DNA of 64,000 nt from Ohessyouella blattaphilus (GCF_024721265.1 NZ_JAMXOC010000014.1:16821-80820); one strand, 5' to 3'; shown: positions 26,233-35,749, numbered from the stretch's first letter. A program made the numbers and translations. Notes: a model not told the origin generated them from the letters alone.

Positions 26233-27744
26233 CTAATTACTTCCGGCCTTTACATTTTTTACCGCAAGTTCCATAATTTTTTCTTGTGTCGTATCTTCAA
26301 TTCCTAACTCGCCAGTTATATATCCTTCACGCATGACAATAATTCGATCACTCATTCCAAGCAACTCTGGCATTTCTGAAGAAATCATAATTATGGATTT
26401 TCCAATTTTTATCAACTCGCGCATCAAGTCATAAATCTCGCTTTTAGCGCCAACATCAATTCCTCTTGTAGGCTCATCAAAGATTAAAATATCACAGTTC
26501 TTAAGTAACCATTTGGCTATAACCACCTTTTGTTGGTTCCCACCAGATAAATTACGCACCAATTGCTTAACCGAAGGCATCTTTACAGATACCAATTCTG
26601 CAATTTCTGCTGTTTTTTCATACTGGTGCTTATGATTGACCACGCCACCTTTGGTAAACAGTTCCCAGTTAGGAAGAGCAATATTATCCGCAATAGACAA
26701 ATCAAGAGAGAGCCCAAAATCCTTTCGATCCTCAGAAATATATCCAATACCATTCATCACAGCATCATTAGGTGTTCTAATAGTGACTTCCTTTCCTTTG
26801 ACATATACCTTACCTTTCCGACGCCAATCTGCTCCAAAAATCAATCTAGCAAGTTCGGTTCTACCGGCGCCCATTAGGCCGCCAAATCCTATTATCTCAC
26901 CTCGCCGAAGCTTGAAGGACGCCCCATGAATGTCTGGTGATTCCATGTCTTCAACCTCTAAAACCGTCTCTGCGTCAACAGCAACATTAGATTTCTCCTT
27001 CTTTTCCCAGCTTACTTCTCGTCCAACCATGCTGTGAATTAACTCATCCATATGGCAGTTACATGTTTCAAAGGTCTTTATATAGGCACCATCTCTCATT
27101 ACAGTAATACGATCAGTAATCGTAAATAACTCTTCTAATCGATGAGAGATGTAAATTATGGATATCCCTTGCTCCTTTAGCTTTCTAATAATTCTAAAAA
27201 GCTCTTCAATCTCACTTACTGCCAAGGCTGCTGTCGGTTCGTCCATAATCAAAACTTTACTATTGTAAGATATCCCTTTGGCAATCTCTATCATTTGCTG
27301 CTTCGCCACAGGCAATTTCTCTACAATTGTATTGGGGTTGATATCCAAATCCAATTGTTCCAAAATCTGCTTACTATTCTCTATATCTTTTTTTCTATCT
27401 AGAACAACTCCTTTTTGGGCCTCTCTACCAATAAAAATATTATCGGCAATAGACAGTTTTTGTACCAAGTTTAACTCTTGATAAATCATACAGATGCCAT
27501 CTTCCAGAGCCATACTAGGGTCTTTATAGTCTACTACGCTTTGGCCAACCTCTATTACTCCTGAGTCAGCGCCAAAAACCCCTGAAAGAATTTTCATTAA
27601 TGTAGATTTTCCAGCACCATTCTCACCTATCAGACCGAGAACCTCACCCTCTCTTAGCTCCAATTTCCCATCAGTAAGGGCATGTACCCCACCAAAGGAC
27701 TTCTTAATATTTTGCATTGATACAATCAAGCTTTCTTTAATCAT
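26233..27744 (-). CDS. Ribose-type ABC transporter double ATPase
   Basis: I place the start at ATG 27744 (503 residues), preceded by AAGGAGATG; the longer frame to 27795 would overlap the upstream gene. The first module has Walker A GENGAGKST near residue 40 and Walker B VLIMDEPTAAL. The second has the degenerate GFGGLMGAGRTEL loop, signature LSGGNQQKVVIAKWL, and Walker B ILIFDEPTRGID, so it is fully RbsA-like. It lies 16 bp after the amidohydrolase gene. Confidence 0.9.
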   Translation of the reverse strand: MIKESLIVSMQNIKKSFGGVHALTDGKLELREGEVLGLIGENGAGKSTLMKILSGVFGADSGVIEVGQSVVDYKDPSMALEDGICMIYQELNLVQKLSIADNIFIGREAQKGVVLDRKKDIENSKQILEQLDLDINPNTIVEKLPVAKQQMIEIAKGISYNSKVLIMDEPTAALAVSEIEELFRIIRKLKEQGISIIYISHRLEELFTITDRITVMRDGAYIKTFETCNCHMDELIHSMVGREVSWEKKEKSNVAVDAETVLEVEDMESPDIHGASFKLRRGEIIGFGGLMGAGRTELARLIFGADWRRKGKVYVKGKEVTIRTPNDAVMNGIGYISEDRKDFGLSLDLSIADNIALPNWELFTKGGVVNHKHQYEKTAEIAELVSVKMPSVKQLVRNLSGGNQQKVVIAKWLLKNCDILIFDEPTRGIDVGAKSEIYDLMRELIKIGKSIIMISSEMPELLGMSDRIIVMREGYITGELGIEDTTQEKIMELAVKNVKAGSN

Positions 27745-27760
27745 GATGCATCTCCTTGTT

Positions 27761-29122
27761 TCAACTCTGCCGAGGAATATATTCCCCATAACCATCTACT
27801 GTCTTAATCTGACCTTCGTCGTACACTAATTCACCGCGTACATACGTCTGAACTACTTTGCCCTTAAAATTCATTCCGTGATAGACATTATTAACACTTT
27901 TAGTTTTACTAAGTGACTTGGTACCATCAAACACCCATTCCTTATTAAGGTCAACCACTATTATATCAGCGTCACTCCCTGGTAAAAGACTCCCTTTTTT
28001 TGGCGCTAAGCCCATAATGTCAGCAGCATTTTTTGAGGTCAAATTGGTCAGTCTAGATAACGACAAGCCCCGCTTATGCACACCTTCTGTTAATAATCCT
28101 GCCAGCATCGCATCAAATCCGCCATAGCCGCTATATTCTAACCAAAAGTTTCCAGCCTTAACCTTCTCATCATCTCGATACGGTCCATGATCTGACCCGA
28201 TTGTATCAATTGTACCGTCAAAAACATAATCCCATAACCGTTCCACGTTTTCTCGACTGCGATAGGGCGGATTGCATTTTGCATATGAGCCTTTTTCTCT
28301 TAAAAAGGTTTTGTCAAAAAGCAAGTACTGAGGGCATGTCTCTACATAAACATTGGTTCTATCTGCCTTTGCTTGCTTTAGAAAAGCTGCACCTTGTTCA
28401 ATAGTCATATGACAGATATAGAGACGTACATCATTCGCCTTAGCAAAAAGCACTGCCCGCTGAATTGCTTCTAACTCTACCCACCAAGGTCTTGCATCAT
28501 CGTGCATCGCGTAATCATGACAATTTGATTCTGCCATCTCTCTACTGCCAAAGTCTGCAACTTCTGCATTTTCAGCATGAACACCAATTAAGCCATCAAA
28601 TTTCTTAACTTCTTTCATCCCTCTAACAAGAAATTCATCTGTCACTTGAGGATAATCCTCATTAGCAAAACTCATAAATCCCTTGTAAGCCACACAGCCA
28701 AGTTCATTCAATAGGGACATCTTGTCAATATTTTTGGGTGTTAACCCTCCCCAAAATGCAAAGTCCACAACTGACTCTTTCTCTGCCAGACTTCTTTTTA
28801 ACCGAAACCCTTCCTCATCTAAAACTGGCGGAACGCTGAGGGGCATATCCACTATTGTAGTAATTCCCCCGGAAGCTGCACATTTCGAGCCGTAGTTCCA
28901 ATCCTCCCTATAATCAAGCGGTGACGGTGCCCACATATGCACATGTGTATCTATTAGTCCCGGCATTAAAACTTTACCACTTACTTCTACTTCCTCGTAT
29001 CCCACTAAAGAAATACCAGGTAAAACTATTCCCGCTATTACTCCATCGTCAACAACTAAGGAGCCTTTGACCACTTGATCTGGCAATACTATCAGACCAT
29101 TTTTAAAAATTCTTCTATTCAA
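27761..29122 (-). CDS. Allantoinase/hydantoinase-like cyclic amidohydrolase
   Basis: The 453-residue enzyme belongs to the dihydropyrimidinase/allantoinase group of the amidohydrolase superfamily. It has HxH metal ligands (H60, H62 in LIDTHVHMW), a carboxylatable lysine K147 in VAYKGFM, further histidines in GVHAEN and YICHMTIEQ, and the aspartate in IGSDHGPY. The lack of urease or ureidoglycolate genes nearby argues against plain allantoin use. It is the first gene of an operon with a ribose-type importer, an epimerase and an FCD regulator, so the substrate may be a sugar-linked or cyclic amide. Confidence 0.8.
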   Translation of the reverse strand: MNRRIFKNGLIVLPDQVVKGSLVVDDGVIAGIVLPGISLVGYEEVEVSGKVLMPGLIDTHVHMWAPSPLDYREDWNYGSKCAASGGITTIVDMPLSVPPVLDEEGFRLKRSLAEKESVVDFAFWGGLTPKNIDKMSLLNELGCVAYKGFMSFANEDYPQVTDEFLVRGMKEVKKFDGLIGVHAENAEVADFGSREMAESNCHDYAMHDDARPWWVELEAIQRAVLFAKANDVRLYICHMTIEQGAAFLKQAKADRTNVYVETCPQYLLFDKTFLREKGSYAKCNPPYRSRENVERLWDYVFDGTIDTIGSDHGPYRDDEKVKAGNFWLEYSGYGGFDAMLAGLLTEGVHKRGLSLSRLTNLTSKNAADIMGLAPKKGSLLPGSDADIIVVDLNKEWVFDGTKSLSKTKSVNNVYHGMNFKGKVVQTYVRGELVYDEGQIKTVDGYGEYIPRQS

Positions 29123-29150
29123 TTATTTCACCACCTTGTTTTTCTCTGCT

Positions 29151-29338
29151 CATCACTAATGAGTGGTGTTGCTTTGAACTTATCACTTCTTCGTTCACTT
29201 TGTCAATATGCTTTCTACTTTTCTTCTTTCATTTGTTGATATCTCACAAAATGTAATTCCCCTTTTTATTTATAATTTCATTTGACAGTTTTCGTATTCT
29301 CATGTTAAGGTATAGCTACTCATCACTGATTAGTGGTA
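29151..29338. promoter_or_regulatory. Divergent promoters with matching 18-bp operators
   Basis: CATCACTAATGAGTGGTG (29151-29168) and CATCACTGATTAGTGGTA (29321-29338) agree at 15 of 18 positions and each holds a CACT/AGTG inverted core. On the minus strand TTGACA (29201-29206) and GATAAG (29179-29184), 16 bp apart, precede the first. On the plus strand TTGACA (29282-29287) precedes the second, with only a weak -10. Both operators fall at about the transcription start, fitting repression by the operon's FCD regulator. Confidence 0.65.
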
Positions 29339-29367
29339 TTATTTACCCATTTTAAGGAGGTATAAAA

Positions 29368-30528
29368 ATGCCAAATGAATCAACACTAACCCCCGCTAAA
29401 ATATATGTCAATGCAGCTGAAGAGCGATTTCAAGATACATATAGACGCTGGCAAGGGATTCCCTCTATTGAAGTATCTGCTAAGGGAAGGATTTTCGTAA
29501 ACTTTTATGCAGGGCAAGACGCCGAGGTAGGTGGCAACATCATGGTCCTATGCATCAGCGATGACCATGGTGAAAGCTTCCGCTCATGTGCAACTGTTAT
29601 AGAGCATCCAGATCCAGAAGTACGCATCTATGACCCAAATCTATGGATTACACCTCATGGAATATTATGGATGACCTACACCCAAGCCCGAGGGTTTAAC
29701 GATGGAAGAAGTGGTGTCTGGCTAGTGACCTGTGATAATCCAGATGCCGATATTCTATCTTGGTCAACTCCCCGACGTATTGCCAACGGTATCATGATGA
29801 ACAAGCCAACTGTTAGCAGTAAAGGTGAATGGTTATTTCCCTGTGCTATTTGGTGCGATACGAGTGGTAGCATTCCTACTGAACGCCATGGTTTGGAGAA
29901 CGAGCAATTTTCAAACGTATATGCTTCCACAGATGAAGGTAGGACCATTACCCTTAGAGGCCACGCTGATGTTCCTGACCGTGGCTTCGATGAACACATG
30001 ATTGTGGAAAAAAACGATGGTACACTTTGGATGCTAGTAAGGACACTCTACGGAATAGGCGAGAGTTTCTCCACTGATGGTGGCTATACTTGGAGTCATG
30101 GACAAAAAAGTAAGATTGATGGTCCCTGCTCGCGCTTTCATATTAGTCGCTTAAAATCAGGGCGTCTGTTACTAATTAATCACTTTAATTTTAAGGAACA
30201 AAATAGCGTCGAGGATATAATGAATCAAGGCGATGTAAAAGCTTGGAAAGGGCGTACTCATTTGACTGCTTTACTTAGCGAAGATGATGGTAAAACTTGG
30301 CCTTATTCACTCTTGCTAGACGAGCGTGATGAAGTCTCCTATCCTGACGCCAAAGAAGCAGACGATGGTTATATTTATGTGACATATGACCGACAACGCA
30401 TTACGGAACGTGAAATATTAATGGCCCGTTTTACAGAAGATGATGTTTTATCCGGTAAGTTACATTCTCCAGATAACAAATTAAAAGTGCTGGTTAATAA
30501 AGCTCTTGGTCAACCTAATATTAAGTAA
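29368..30528 (+). CDS. Sialidase-fold (BNR/Asp-box) protein
   Basis: The 386-residue protein is a six-bladed-propeller sialidase-like enzyme with four Asp-box motifs: SDDHGESF near residue 67, STDEGRTI, STDGGYTW and SEDDGKTW. The N-terminal RRWQGIPSIEVS replaces the classical FRIP arginine motif, and no signal peptide is present, so it should act inside the cell. It is transcribed alone, divergently from the amidohydrolase/transporter operon and under the same operator type. That suggests it processes the same imported compound; true sialidase activity is uncertain. Confidence 0.75.
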   Translation: MPNESTLTPAKIYVNAAEERFQDTYRRWQGIPSIEVSAKGRIFVNFYAGQDAEVGGNIMVLCISDDHGESFRSCATVIEHPDPEVRIYDPNLWITPHGILWMTYTQARGFNDGRSGVWLVTCDNPDADILSWSTPRRIANGIMMNKPTVSSKGEWLFPCAIWCDTSGSIPTERHGLENEQFSNVYASTDEGRTITLRGHADVPDRGFDEHMIVEKNDGTLWMLVRTLYGIGESFSTDGGYTWSHGQKSKIDGPCSRFHISRLKSGRLLLINHFNFKEQNSVEDIMNQGDVKAWKGRTHLTALLSEDDGKTWPYSLLLDERDEVSYPDAKEADDGYIYVTYDRQRITEREILMARFTEDDVLSGKLHSPDNKLKVLVNKALGQPNIK

Positions 30529-30545
30529 AGAAACGAATAGTATCT

Positions 30546-30598
30546 AACACAATAGCCCATCTTCCCTCTGAGAATGAGAGAAGACGGGCTATTGTGTT
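30546..30598. terminator. Long bidirectional terminator hairpin
   Basis: Arms 30546-30568 and 30576-30598 pair over about 23 bp, with few mismatches, around a 7-nt loop; the outer arms read AACACAATAGCCC and GGGCTATTGTGTT. TATTTTATTT follows on the plus strand. It lies between the sialidase-fold gene and the convergent VOC gene and can serve both. Confidence 0.8.
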
Positions 30599-30601
30599 AT
30601 T

Positions 30602-30988
30602 TTATTTAGCCTGATTAAACTCTATTTTCTCCCCATTTGGACCAAGAGTCGTAAAAAACAGAACTCCATTTTCTTTAAGTGACAAACTCGTTATTTCCTC
30701 TTCAATAACGGTAAATCCCAGTCTTTTGATGAAAGTGTAAGCTTCCTCAATTGACTTTACATCTATCGCCACATGGTCAATCGCACCCGAAGTATTGCTG
30801 CTCTTTTTCACTTCATAGACCTCAAACTCTATATTTCCAAGTCTCATGAAGACCACTCTTTGGTTTTTTGACTCAATAATCGTTTCCCCATAGGGCTTAA
30901 ATCCTAACGCCGTATAGAACGCTTTTGTATTTTCATACTTTTCCGTCGGTATTCCAATGTGTTGTAAACCAGTAATATTGCTTTCCAT
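30602..30988 (-). CDS. VOC (glyoxalase-fold) family protein
   Basis: The 128-residue protein is a single-chain glyoxalase/bleomycin-resistance (VOC) protein with two beta-alpha-beta modules. It opens LQHIGIPTEKYENTKAFYTALGF, has a metal-type glutamate in NIEFEVYE, a second-module histidine in IDHVAIDVK, and a final GEKIEFNQ. Members range from isomerases and dioxygenases to drug-binding proteins; the substrate is not indicated. It has its own position between two terminators and is probably monocistronic. Confidence 0.8.
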   Translation of the reverse strand: MESNITGLQHIGIPTEKYENTKAFYTALGFKPYGETIIESKNQRVVFMRLGNIEFEVYEVKKSSNTSGAIDHVAIDVKSIEEAYTFIKRLGFTVIEEEITSLSLKENGVLFFTTLGPNGEKIEFNQAK

Positions 30989-31018
30989 TCGCTACTCCTT
31001 CACTCTTCATTAATTTGT

Positions 31019-31056
31019 AAAAGAGGTGAACTTCCAATGATAGGTTCACCTCTTTT
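31019..31056 (-). terminator. Terminator of the GH32 operon
   Basis: AAAAGAGGTGAAC (31019-31031) and GTTCACCTCTTTT (31044-31056) form a perfect 13-bp stem with a 12-nt loop, with U-rich ends built into the stem on both strands. It lies 11 bp beyond the GH32 stop codon. Confidence 0.75.
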
Positions 31057-31066
31057 AAACGTGTAT

Positions 31067-32458
31067 TTACTTCTTCAACTCTTTCGAGAAGCTACAATTA
31101 CTTACCTCAATAGAGCCTTCTGATACGAATAAGCTAATCGAATCTCCCGGCTTTGTGTACATTCTTGCATTCAAAGCAACTCCGTCCACATATATTGTTG
31201 CTATCGTATCATCAACAATGATGCGAATATTATATTTCTTTCCTGGAACTAGGTCAATCGGACGCTCAGATCCTTGACTAAGGTAAGTAAACCATGGCCA
31301 GTTAGGATTCTTCTCGCAAATATATCTATTCTCTTCACACTGGAAGATAAACTGATATGACTGTTGTGTTTCAACATCATTATATACGCGAACTCCGAAG
31401 GTATGGGTTCCTTCTGTAAAGGAAACATCAGCCTCAAAGCTAAAAATATCTCCACAGTTATCGAAAACCACCTTCTCGGTTCTTGCTTCTTTACAGCTAA
31501 TCTCACAGTCCTCTATAGATTTGCGATTTTCAAAGGCATTCCATACCGTATCCGGGATTTTAACCCCTAATGTGCCATCTTCTCTCTGATATACTTCATG
31601 GGCAACAAACGTACCGCCCCATTCGTAGTTATTCTTGTCGTCGCACTCTTCCTTAGTTGCTACCCAGCCAAATAGTATTCTATGACCATTTAACTCAAAC
31701 GTACGTCCAGCGTAGTATGATCTTCCGTCAAAAGCATCGTCTTTTGGTGTAATCCATGGGCCATTGATGTTCTTACTCATGCGATAAATCATTTTACTGC
31801 GATCACTATATTCCGTAACTACATGATACCACCAGTCGCCAATCTTAAAGAGATCAACCATTTCATGCATAACAAATAAATCTGGTGCCCAAAAATCGCC
31901 CTCAAATTTCCATTCTTTCAAATCTTTAGAGGTGAATTTTACAGTTCTTCCTGACTGAACCGTCTTTGGACCCTCCAGCCTAGCTCCAAGAATCAGCATA
32001 TATTGATCGTTTTCTTCATCGCGAAGTACAAACGGATCGCGCCAGTCATCTGGATCATACCCTTCCTGTGGCGTAAACGTGAGCTTATCCTGCGTTTTTG
32101 TCCAGTGAATCAAGTCTTCGCTAATTGCGTGCATAAGTACTTGAGAGGCCTTTCCCTGTTTTGGATACTCTCTATTAAAGCCCGTGTAAAATGCATGATA
32201 TGCGCCTTCTGCTTCAAAGACACTTCCTGCATATATAAACTGATCCTGCTCTTCATCCGTTCCCCTGGGAATTGCCACGCCGTAATCTTTATAGTTTACA
32301 AAATCAGATGTAGTCGCCAAATCCCAGCCAAACGGCTCCCCAAACGGACAAGGATTGCGATTATCTCTCTGGTGAAAAAGGTAAAATTCCTCTCCTTTTC
32401 CAAATGGCATACAGTCACCAAACCAGGTTCCTGGGAATTGATAATATAATTTGTTCAT
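31067..32458 (-). CDS. GH32-like glycoside hydrolase
   Basis: The 463-residue cytosolic enzyme has a five-bladed GH32/GH43-type catalytic domain and a C-terminal beta-sandwich. WRDPFVLRDEENDQYML near residue 140 carries the RDP motif and HEMVDLF supplies the likely acid/base glutamate. The usual WMNDPNG nucleophile motif is replaced by WFGDCMPFGKGEEFYLFHQ, seen in divergent subfamilies. Fructosidase activity is therefore likely but not certain. It is the last gene of an ABC-importer operon, so it should split imported oligosaccharides. Confidence 0.78.
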   Translation of the reverse strand: MNKLYYQFPGTWFGDCMPFGKGEEFYLFHQRDNRNPCPFGEPFGWDLATTSDFVNYKDYGVAIPRGTDEEQDQFIYAGSVFEAEGAYHAFYTGFNREYPKQGKASQVLMHAISEDLIHWTKTQDKLTFTPQEGYDPDDWRDPFVLRDEENDQYMLILGARLEGPKTVQSGRTVKFTSKDLKEWKFEGDFWAPDLFVMHEMVDLFKIGDWWYHVVTEYSDRSKMIYRMSKNINGPWITPKDDAFDGRSYYAGRTFELNGHRILFGWVATKEECDDKNNYEWGGTFVAHEVYQREDGTLGVKIPDTVWNAFENRKSIEDCEISCKEARTEKVVFDNCGDIFSFEADVSFTEGTHTFGVRVYNDVETQQSYQFIFQCEENRYICEKNPNWPWFTYLSQGSERPIDLVPGKKYNIRIIVDDTIATIYVDGVALNARMYTKPGDSISLFVSEGSIEVSNCSFSKELKK

Positions 32459-32506
32459 AGTGATCTCCTCTTTTTCTAGTTTTTAATCTATCTCTTTGAA
32501 TTGCGA

Positions 32507-33346
32507 CTATCCTTTCACGGCTCCTGCTGACATCCCTTCTAGCATCTTCTTACTACTGAAGAAATAGAAGATAAACACCGGTATAACCGTCACGGCAATC
32601 GCTGCAAAGGTTGCTCCCCAATCCGTCAAGCCCATACTACCCACATAATCATTTAATCCTAGCGTTACTGTCTTCATATCTGTAGATCTCGTAAAAGTAT
32701 AAGCATTAATATATTCATTCCAGCAGAACACCGCCTGCATCGTCGCAACTGTGATTATCGAGTTTCTTGACATAGGGATAATCATCTTAAAGAAGCAACC
32801 TATCGGTGAACACCCGTCTATAATCGCTGCTTCTAACATCTCCTCTGGGAAAAATTTGCTAAACGAATAGAACAGCTGAATCGAATACGAAAGTGAAAAC
32901 GCAATTTGTGGAAGTATAATTGCCACATAGCTATTAATCAGTCCTAGCTTGTTGAATATCGTAAACAGAGGAATTAACGCAACCTGCATCGGAAGCATCA
33001 ATCCTAGTAAAAAGTAATTTAATAGGAATTTCTTTCCCTTAAACTGAACTTTACTCAGCATAAACCCTGCCATTAATGCAAACAATAATAGGGGAATTAA
33101 TACACCTAGCAAAACGATAATACTGTTTTTAAAGTAAGTTGGCATATGGCTTTTCGTAAAGACCGTAATATAGTTTCCAAGGTACAGTGACGATGGCAGC
33201 GCGTATGCAGGAAGCTTGCGAAAATCCTCTAATGATTTAAAGCTTGAGATAATAACATACAGCAAGGGGTATATTTGCATAATCAATAGCAGAATTGCAA
33301 TAACCCACTTAACTATTGAACCAATCTTTATTTTAGACTTTCTCAT
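32507..33346 (-). CDS. MalG-type ABC sugar permease
   Basis: The 279-residue protein has six membrane helices and the EAA loop (EEMLEAAIIDGCSPIGCFFKMIIP) near residue 170 that contacts the ATPase. The C-terminus KKMLEGMSAGAVKG is typical of the MalG/CUT1 family. It overlaps the MalF-type gene by 4 bp. No ATPase gene is present, as is usual in Firmicutes where a shared MsmK-type ATPase serves several importers (family knowledge). Confidence 0.9.
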   Translation of the reverse strand: MRKSKIKIGSIVKWVIAILLLIMQIYPLLYVIISSFKSLEDFRKLPAYALPSSLYLGNYITVFTKSHMPTYFKNSIIVLLGVLIPLLLFALMAGFMLSKVQFKGKKFLLNYFLLGLMLPMQVALIPLFTIFNKLGLINSYVAIILPQIAFSLSYSIQLFYSFSKFFPEEMLEAAIIDGCSPIGCFFKMIIPMSRNSIITVATMQAVFCWNEYINAYTFTRSTDMKTVTLGLNDYVGSMGLTDWGATFAAIAVTVIPVFIFYFFSSKKMLEGMSAGAVKG

Positions 33347-34227
33347 TCTTCCTTCCCTTCTCCAGTCATCTTTCGGAATAGCACACCGACCACTAAACAG
33401 ATTATTACAATCATGATTGCAACCGCGCTACCGTATCCGTATTTCATACTGGTAAATGCTTGCTTATACATATAGGTAGTCATAAGCTCTGATGAGTTTC
33501 CAGGACCACCATGAGTCAAGAGATAAGAAAATTCAAAAGAACGCAGTGACCCATTTAATACTAAAAGACAGTTTGCAATTATAACTGGCTTAATGTAGGG
33601 AATTCTAACGTGAAGATATTCCTGAGCTACCGTTGCTCCGTCAATTTTAGCGGCCTCACTCAATTCGTTTGGCACACCGATAAGAGCGGCATAAAATATA
33701 ACCATATAGAGACCTAGGTATTTATATGCCTCTACGAAAGCGGCCACATATAACGAGATAGAAGGATTCGAAATCCACTCCATCGTCTTAAATGAGGAGC
33801 TAAAGAAAGACAGCACCTGGTTTACAATACCCGTCGGCGTTACCGAAAATAGCTTCGTGAAAATCTGACAAATAGCTACTGACGAAATGACTACGGGGAT
33901 ATAATACAGCGTCTGTAATACCACTCGCCCCTTTGTTATTCTGCTTAATAAGATGGCAAACAGCAGACCGCCAAATACTTGGATTGCCACGTTAATTATC
34001 GTGTATATAACCGTATGCCCTACCGACGCCCGGAACACATCATCATTTGTAAATAGTTCGATATAATTACTAAGTCCTACAAAAATCTTGTCACCAACAC
34101 CACTCCAATCAAAGAAGCTGTAATACCCCGCCCATATGATTGAAACTATGACTAACGCAGTGTATATCAGGAGTGCCGGAAATAAGAATACAAAAATAAC
34201 TGATTTCTTTCCAAATGCCTTTTGCAC
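33343..34227 (-). CDS. MalF-type ABC sugar permease
   Basis: The 294-residue permease has six membrane helices and the EAA loop NELSEAAKIDGATVAQEYLHVRIP near residue 190, with the family sequence LTHGGPGNSSELMTTYMYKQAF near 240. It starts 58 bp after the binding-protein gene and overlaps the MalG-type gene, so the two form the heterodimeric channel of the importer. Confidence 0.9.
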   Translation of the reverse strand: MQKAFGKKSVIFVFLFPALLIYTALVIVSIIWAGYYSFFDWSGVGDKIFVGLSNYIELFTNDDVFRASVGHTVIYTIINVAIQVFGGLLFAILLSRITKGRVVLQTLYYIPVVISSVAICQIFTKLFSVTPTGIVNQVLSFFSSSFKTMEWISNPSISLYVAAFVEAYKYLGLYMVIFYAALIGVPNELSEAAKIDGATVAQEYLHVRIPYIKPVIIANCLLVLNGSLRSFEFSYLLTHGGPGNSSELMTTYMYKQAFTSMKYGYGSAVAIMIVIICLVVGVLFRKMTGEGKEE

Positions 34228-34285
34228 TTTTTCTCCTTTCTTTTAAAATGGATTAGGAGTTTTGCTCCTAACCCATTCAATAAAT

Positions 34286-35581
34286 CTATTTTTCCACCAA
34301 GGCATCACAATTCTCGATGAATTTTTCTGGGGTAATATTACCCTGTGCCAAGTTTTGCTGCGCATCTACAATTTTTGTAAGCGTGTCCGAGTTTAACTTA
34401 TCATCCCAAGATGTCCAAGCGGTCTTTGCGTCTGCGAACATCGGTTGTGTATCATAATATAACTGGGGCAAGCCATCAGGTAACTCTTCGTTAAATGGAG
34501 AAAAGATTTTTGCTTGCGTATAGCATGCGTCTGAGAAGTTTTCACACATATAGTCAAAGAATTCTTGCATGGTTTCATCATAAGTTCCTTTGTTGAATCC
34601 TTCAGCAAATCCTGCATGAATCGGCACGTTCGTATCCATGTTTTCCATACCTTCTGTATCTGGTACTGGGAAGAAACCTAATTTACCTTCTTTGTACATT
34701 TCATCGGCAAGATCAATATTACCTGAACCTGAGTAGAAAATTGCGCCTGTTCCGCCGTAGAATAGGTTACATGCTGAGGTATAGTCTACACTTGCGAACC
34801 CTGGTTCAAAATAACCTTTGGTTCCTAAATCAGCAAGGAGGTTTACAGAGTATTTTGCGGATTCGTTTTCTGCAAAAGAGTCTGTTCCTGCCTGATAATC
34901 TTGAATAAATTCAGCACCGGTTACGCGCCATGGTGAAAATGACAAGTAGCGCATCAGCTGCCATGCATCAGAGCCACCTACAACGACTGGAATTTCGCCG
35001 ATGTCAGCTATCTTCTGGCAAGCCTCTTGGAACTCTTCCCACGTTGTCGGAGTATCTTTGATACCGGCTTCTTCGAAGATATCTGTACGATACATAAAGT
35101 ACTCACAATATAGCCCTTGTGGGAATAGGTATAGGTTCCCATCATTGACATCTGTCAGAAAGTCCTTAACTGCTCCGTTCATTTTCTCTGCATAGCCATT
35201 TCGCTCTAATTCGGCACCAACATCTACTAACGCATCAATATCTAAGCATGCTTGAGAAAGTGTTCCGTTAGGGCAACCATAGATATCTGGAAGTGTGTTA
35301 CTGTTAATGTACATTTGCAATTTTGTAAAATAATCTTGCATGTCATTAACTAGCTCGATTTCATAATCCAGTCCCTTCTCATCACAGAAATTTTTCAATA
35401 AATAGTTAAACACTAAATATTGTTCTGTAGATTCCGTACCCTTTAGTAGCGCTGTGATTTTTGTTCTCTCGCCAGTGCTTCCTGACCCAGAGCCCTCTTC
35501 TTTTTTCTGTCCGCATCCAACAAGAAGCAACGATGTTACCAGTGTTAAGATGAGAACAAATGCTAAAATTTTTCTTTTCAT
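34286..35581 (-). CDS. CUT1-type sugar-binding lipoprotein
   Basis: The 431-residue protein has a signal peptide with lipobox ending at Cys23 (LVGC), a serine/glycine linker and a type II binding fold. DTPTTWEEFQEACQKIADIGEIPV near residue 180 (written in part) and a late aromatic stretch are typical of oligosaccharide-binding proteins. It is the first gene of the importer operon, downstream of a good sigma-A promoter, which fits its need for high expression. The GH32-like enzyme suggests a fructo-oligosaccharide or similar ligand. Confidence 0.88.
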   Translation of the reverse strand: MKRKILAFVLILTLVTSLLLVGCGQKKEEGSGSGSTGERTKITALLKGTESTEQYLVFNYLLKNFCDEKGLDYEIELVNDMQDYFTKLQMYINSNTLPDIYGCPNGTLSQACLDIDALVDVGAELERNGYAEKMNGAVKDFLTDVNDGNLYLFPQGLYCEYFMYRTDIFEEAGIKDTPTTWEEFQEACQKIADIGEIPVVVGGSDAWQLMRYLSFSPWRVTGAEFIQDYQAGTDSFAENESAKYSVNLLADLGTKGYFEPGFASVDYTSACNLFYGGTGAIFYSGSGNIDLADEMYKEGKLGFFPVPDTEGMENMDTNVPIHAGFAEGFNKGTYDETMQEFFDYMCENFSDACYTQAKIFSPFNEELPDGLPQLYYDTQPMFADAKTAWTSWDDKLNSDTLTKIVDAQQNLAQGNITPEKFIENCDALVEK

Positions 35582-35610
35582 TTCATTCCTCCCTTTTTCT
35601 ATCTGCAGCT

Positions 35611-35685
35611 ATTATAATATGACGTTTTCCTCATTCTCAATCCAAAAAACAGTGTAAAATGTTAATTTTGCACACATTTACACTG
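35611..35685 (-). promoter_or_regulatory. Promoter with upstream inverted repeat for an activator
   Basis: On the minus strand TTGAGA (35635-35640) and TATAAT (35611-35616) are separated by 18 bp and drive the importer operon. Directly upstream of the -35, CAGTGTAAA (35650-35658) and TTTACACTG (35677-35685) are exact inverted copies, centres 27 bp apart. This is where an AraC-type activator would bind, and the YesN-type gene is next upstream. Confidence 0.7.
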
Positions 35686-35749
35686 CTTTCGTCTTTCTTT
35701 TTTATGATTTTTGTACGTTTTTTATAGTTTTGCCCAAATTTAACACTTC

